Program-made: the position numbers and the translations under genes | Notes under the pieces: generated by a model | What the model saw: only the letters and a program-made list of their open reading frames with translations | Databases searched by the model: none | What the model was told of the DNA's origin: nothing | Part shown: piece after piece, positions 61,755 through 64,000 of the stretch | How the letters are laid out: each line of letters begins with the position of its first letter | Numbering within the stretch: the first letter of the stretch is position 1 | NCBI GenBank assembly: GCA_028554755.1 | Contig: JAPTOF010000010.1 | Location: 10,390,001-10,454,000 of the forward strand | DNA: 64,000 nt | Reading direction: 5' to 3' | Source: Cordia subcordata | Taxonomy: Eukaryota; Streptophyta; Magnoliopsida; Boraginales; Cordiaceae

Positions 61755-64000
61755 AATTCCCCACACTTAGGCTTGCCCTCAAGCATGAAAACAGTTAAAA
61801 ACAAAGAATCTACATACAATATTGACCAAAAGTATTGTGTGCCAAGTTAAATTCTAGCTATTCAAAACTTGAGAACATATGTAAGCAGGAAGCAATTGCA
61901 ATTGTCTTTACAGGACCAAACTAAAATTTACTTTCTTTTCAAAACACATGTAGTAGCTTTTTCCATGGCACACAAATTACAAATAATATTTTAAGAACAT
62001 GCAGTACCAAGTTAACTTCACAATCAACTCATCAATTTGAGCTTTCAATAATCAACCCATCCTTCACCTTATACCATTATTCAACACAAGAATACATTCA
62101 TTCTAGACTCAATTCTCAACACAAGCATTAATCCAAGCTAGCTCAAGTATACTGCACTAAACAAACATCTCAAAGTACTTCCTAAATGCACAAACCAAGC
62201 TACTTTATTTCTTTATTAGTCAAGCAATGCTTCAACCTTTCAACACAAAAAGCTTCAGGCTCTAAAAACTTTTGCAACACTTCAAACAACAAGACTTGAC
62301 TCAATCAAATAGCCTAAAAAAAAACCCAACTTTTAGCAAAAGAATTCCCTTAAAAAATTATATTTTCAGCAATAAAACATGGCCACAGGTAGTATTTCCA
62401 CTTGAAATTTCCACCAAGCTTCAAAATAACCCAACCTTCTTACAAGCAAACATAGGCACACAAACCTTCAAAAGTCCTTCCACCACAACTCAAAGAAACT
62501 CGAGAAGGAAAACAAAGGCAAGCTAGTTTTTAGCAAAACAAAGCAATTACCACCACATGTATAAGTTACCCGAACAGCACCCAAACACTACATAAATGAA
62601 CCTCACGCCAGTTAAAACACACAAAAAACATTATAGCAAAGTATGATTATGTCAATGCAAAAAAGAGAAATCACAAGCACTGCCTCGATGTGCAATCTTC
62701 CTCAAAAAACAAGTTTGTGCCTAGGCCAATTGCCGAAAGGCCGGATTACTTCAACTGCCTTTATTCACTTTCATACATAACTTTCATAATTTGCCTAGAA
62801 TTTCATTCAACCTTTTTACGCGATGACAAACATTTGTAATAAATGCCTCCAGTTACTCAGTTGGTCACAATTCTAGGTGGCTTTTAGCTCTACTCATAGT
62901 CCCATTTCTTTTTCTTTTCTTTTCATTCTTTTTTTTTTTTTGTAGAAGACCAGCGGAGTAGAAAGACGCTTATTTAATTTAATTCATTCATGCGCCTTTT
63001 TTCACACTTTAACTTTCAACACTTTTGTAGGAGTGACCTCAACCCCGACATAACTTTCCTAGGCATGCACTTTTTCACAATTTCACCGCAAAAAATAAAT
63101 CAAGGCAAGTACCCATCAAACTCAAACTAAGCATTAGCTTTCAATTTAAGTGCATGGACATTTTTAGCCCAAGTTAAGATTAAGCAAGGTTCAAGCACAG
63201 CGTGTTCAAAGTGACTATCGAGAAACTAAATACAATGGGGATGGATTTTCGCATGTACTAACTTACTGTTGCAACCAATCAAGTTTCCCGAGTATGGGGA
63301 TTAGACTTTTTTCAAGAGAGATGCTAAGTTCACAAAGAAAAAAGTTAAGCAAAAATAAAAAATGATTTAACAAAAGAGCTTTCAAGGACTTACTAGTTTG
63401 ACTCTTAGAAACTCAAAGAAACATGAAACCAAAGACATTAAATGACTCTAAAAGTGACATTTTTACAAAACACTTAAAATTTTTTTTGTCATTTTTCTGG
63501 GTTTTTTTCTTTTTTTTTTTCGTGAAGACTCAAAAAAGACTCAAGAAATACTAACTAAAACACATATATTTACAAGACTCAATATATCACATTAAAAACA
63601 CATCTAAACATCAAATAGACTCAAAGTAAATGACTAAAATGAAGCATTCCTCCCCCACACTTATCACACACATTGTCCTCAATGTGTAAAGAAAAGAAAG
63701 CAATAAAATAAAAGAAAGATAAAACAAAATTAAGCAAAAAAAAAAAGAAGGAAAAGTAAGAGGACTTCCCTTAAAAGAGGTGCGGGAGGTGGTGGAGCTG
63801 GCTATCATTCATCTGAGTGGGACCATGGTACTCAACGAGATCATTAATTTTCTAAGCTTTGGTTTGCATAAACAAAGAAACACACCGTCCTCCCCTTCTT
63901 GGATTAAATCTTGTTTATTGCACCAAACCTGAAAAACAAAGGGTTCCACTTTGTGAAAAAACATATTTCAGAGCATGTGAGGTTGGGTATTTTGAAACCG
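61755..64000 (-). other. Athila-3 polypurine tract and 3' internal region
   Basis: The inverted polypurine tract AATTCCCCACACTT (61755-61768) abuts the LTR. The region then parallels Athila-2 in reverse: the homopurine tract near 62905-62945, the TCCCCCACACTTATCA motif at 63651-63666, CATTGTCCTCAATG at 63671, and the sequence near 63776-63850 corresponding to 33470-33540. No coding gene is present. Confidence 0.8.

Larger units (their letters stand above)
60379..64000 (-). mobile_element. Athila-3: second Athila-like element, minus strand, truncated by the right edge
   Basis: The LTR (60379-61754) has the same ends and overall sequence as the Athila-2 LTRs, inverted. It is followed by the inverted polypurine tract and about 2.2 kb of 3' internal region matching 33126-35148. 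Its gag-pol and 5' LTR lie past 64000. The left flank 5-mer ATTGA (60374-60378) is the putative target duplication. Confidence 0.9.

Noticed and set aside
63611..63808. Minus-strand ORF matching one at 33500-33688
   Set aside because: Both lie in the Athila 3' non-coding region. The similarity reflects the shared element, and the composition is low-complexity Phe/Ser/Leu.
1..64000. Integrated plant virus (pararetrovirus or geminivirus) sequence
   Set aside because: All reverse transcriptase or gag-like sequence fits Ty1/copia, Ty3/gypsy or LINE families. No movement protein, coat protein or Rep-like motif was seen.

Overview
This window looks like plant nuclear DNA, almost certainly from a flowering plant and probably a dicot. 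It is AT-rich, has many microsatellites, and consists almost entirely of plant-type transposable elements nested in one another. I found no intact host gene, no rRNA or tRNA gene, and no CRISPR array. The only recognisable host-gene sequence is a decayed fragment of an EXO70 exocyst gene (42309-42992). Every transposon gene carries stops or frameshifts.

Left part (1-10867): a minus-strand Ty1/copia element (Copia-1) runs off the left edge. Its 5' LTR, primer-binding site (PBS), long leader, gag and decayed pol are visible. Then come a 24-bp minisatellite, a weak gag-like remnant, the terminus of a CACTA element and a small TIR element.

Core (10868-41489): two copies of one Mutator-like element (MULE) dominate. 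Each has long terminal inverted repeats (TIRs) with GC-rich palindromes, a plus-strand plant mobile domain (PMD) gene with introns, and a convergent minus-strand transposase (PB1-like N-terminus, MuDR DNA-binding, MULE DDE, SWIM, zinc knuckle). MULE-1 (10868-23184, target site duplication (TSD) GCAAATATTG) holds a hAT element inserted in its left TIR (TSD CAATTTGG) and a solo LTR inserted in its PMD gene. MULE-2 (25642-40277) lies inside a 5'-truncated LINE (25511-41489, TSD TTTTCTCAAAA). MULE-2 itself contains a complete LTR-to-LTR Athila-like Ty3/gypsy derivative (28905-36530, TSD ATCGT). That derivative keeps gag and protease but has lost reverse transcriptase, RNase H and the integrase core. 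The nest is therefore LINE > MULE-2 > Athila-like.

Right part (41490-64000): the EXO70 pseudogene; two TIR elements with 9-10 bp TSDs (43454-45055, 46909-47744); a foldback element; an LTR-to-LTR Ty1/copia element (Copia-2, 49366-55962) with decayed integrase, RT and RNase H; a three-copy tandem repeat of about 0.4 kb; a gag-only copia (Copia-3); and a second Athila-like element (Athila-3). Athila-3 is inserted 6 bp inside the start of Copia-3's 3' LTR and runs off the right edge.

The most interesting biology is the convergent PMD/transposase MULE. The two copies share a stop codon in the transposase, which suggests they moved using transposase supplied in trans. They also carry private nonsense codons, mostly CAG to TAG, as expected from deamination of methylated cytosines in silenced DNA.
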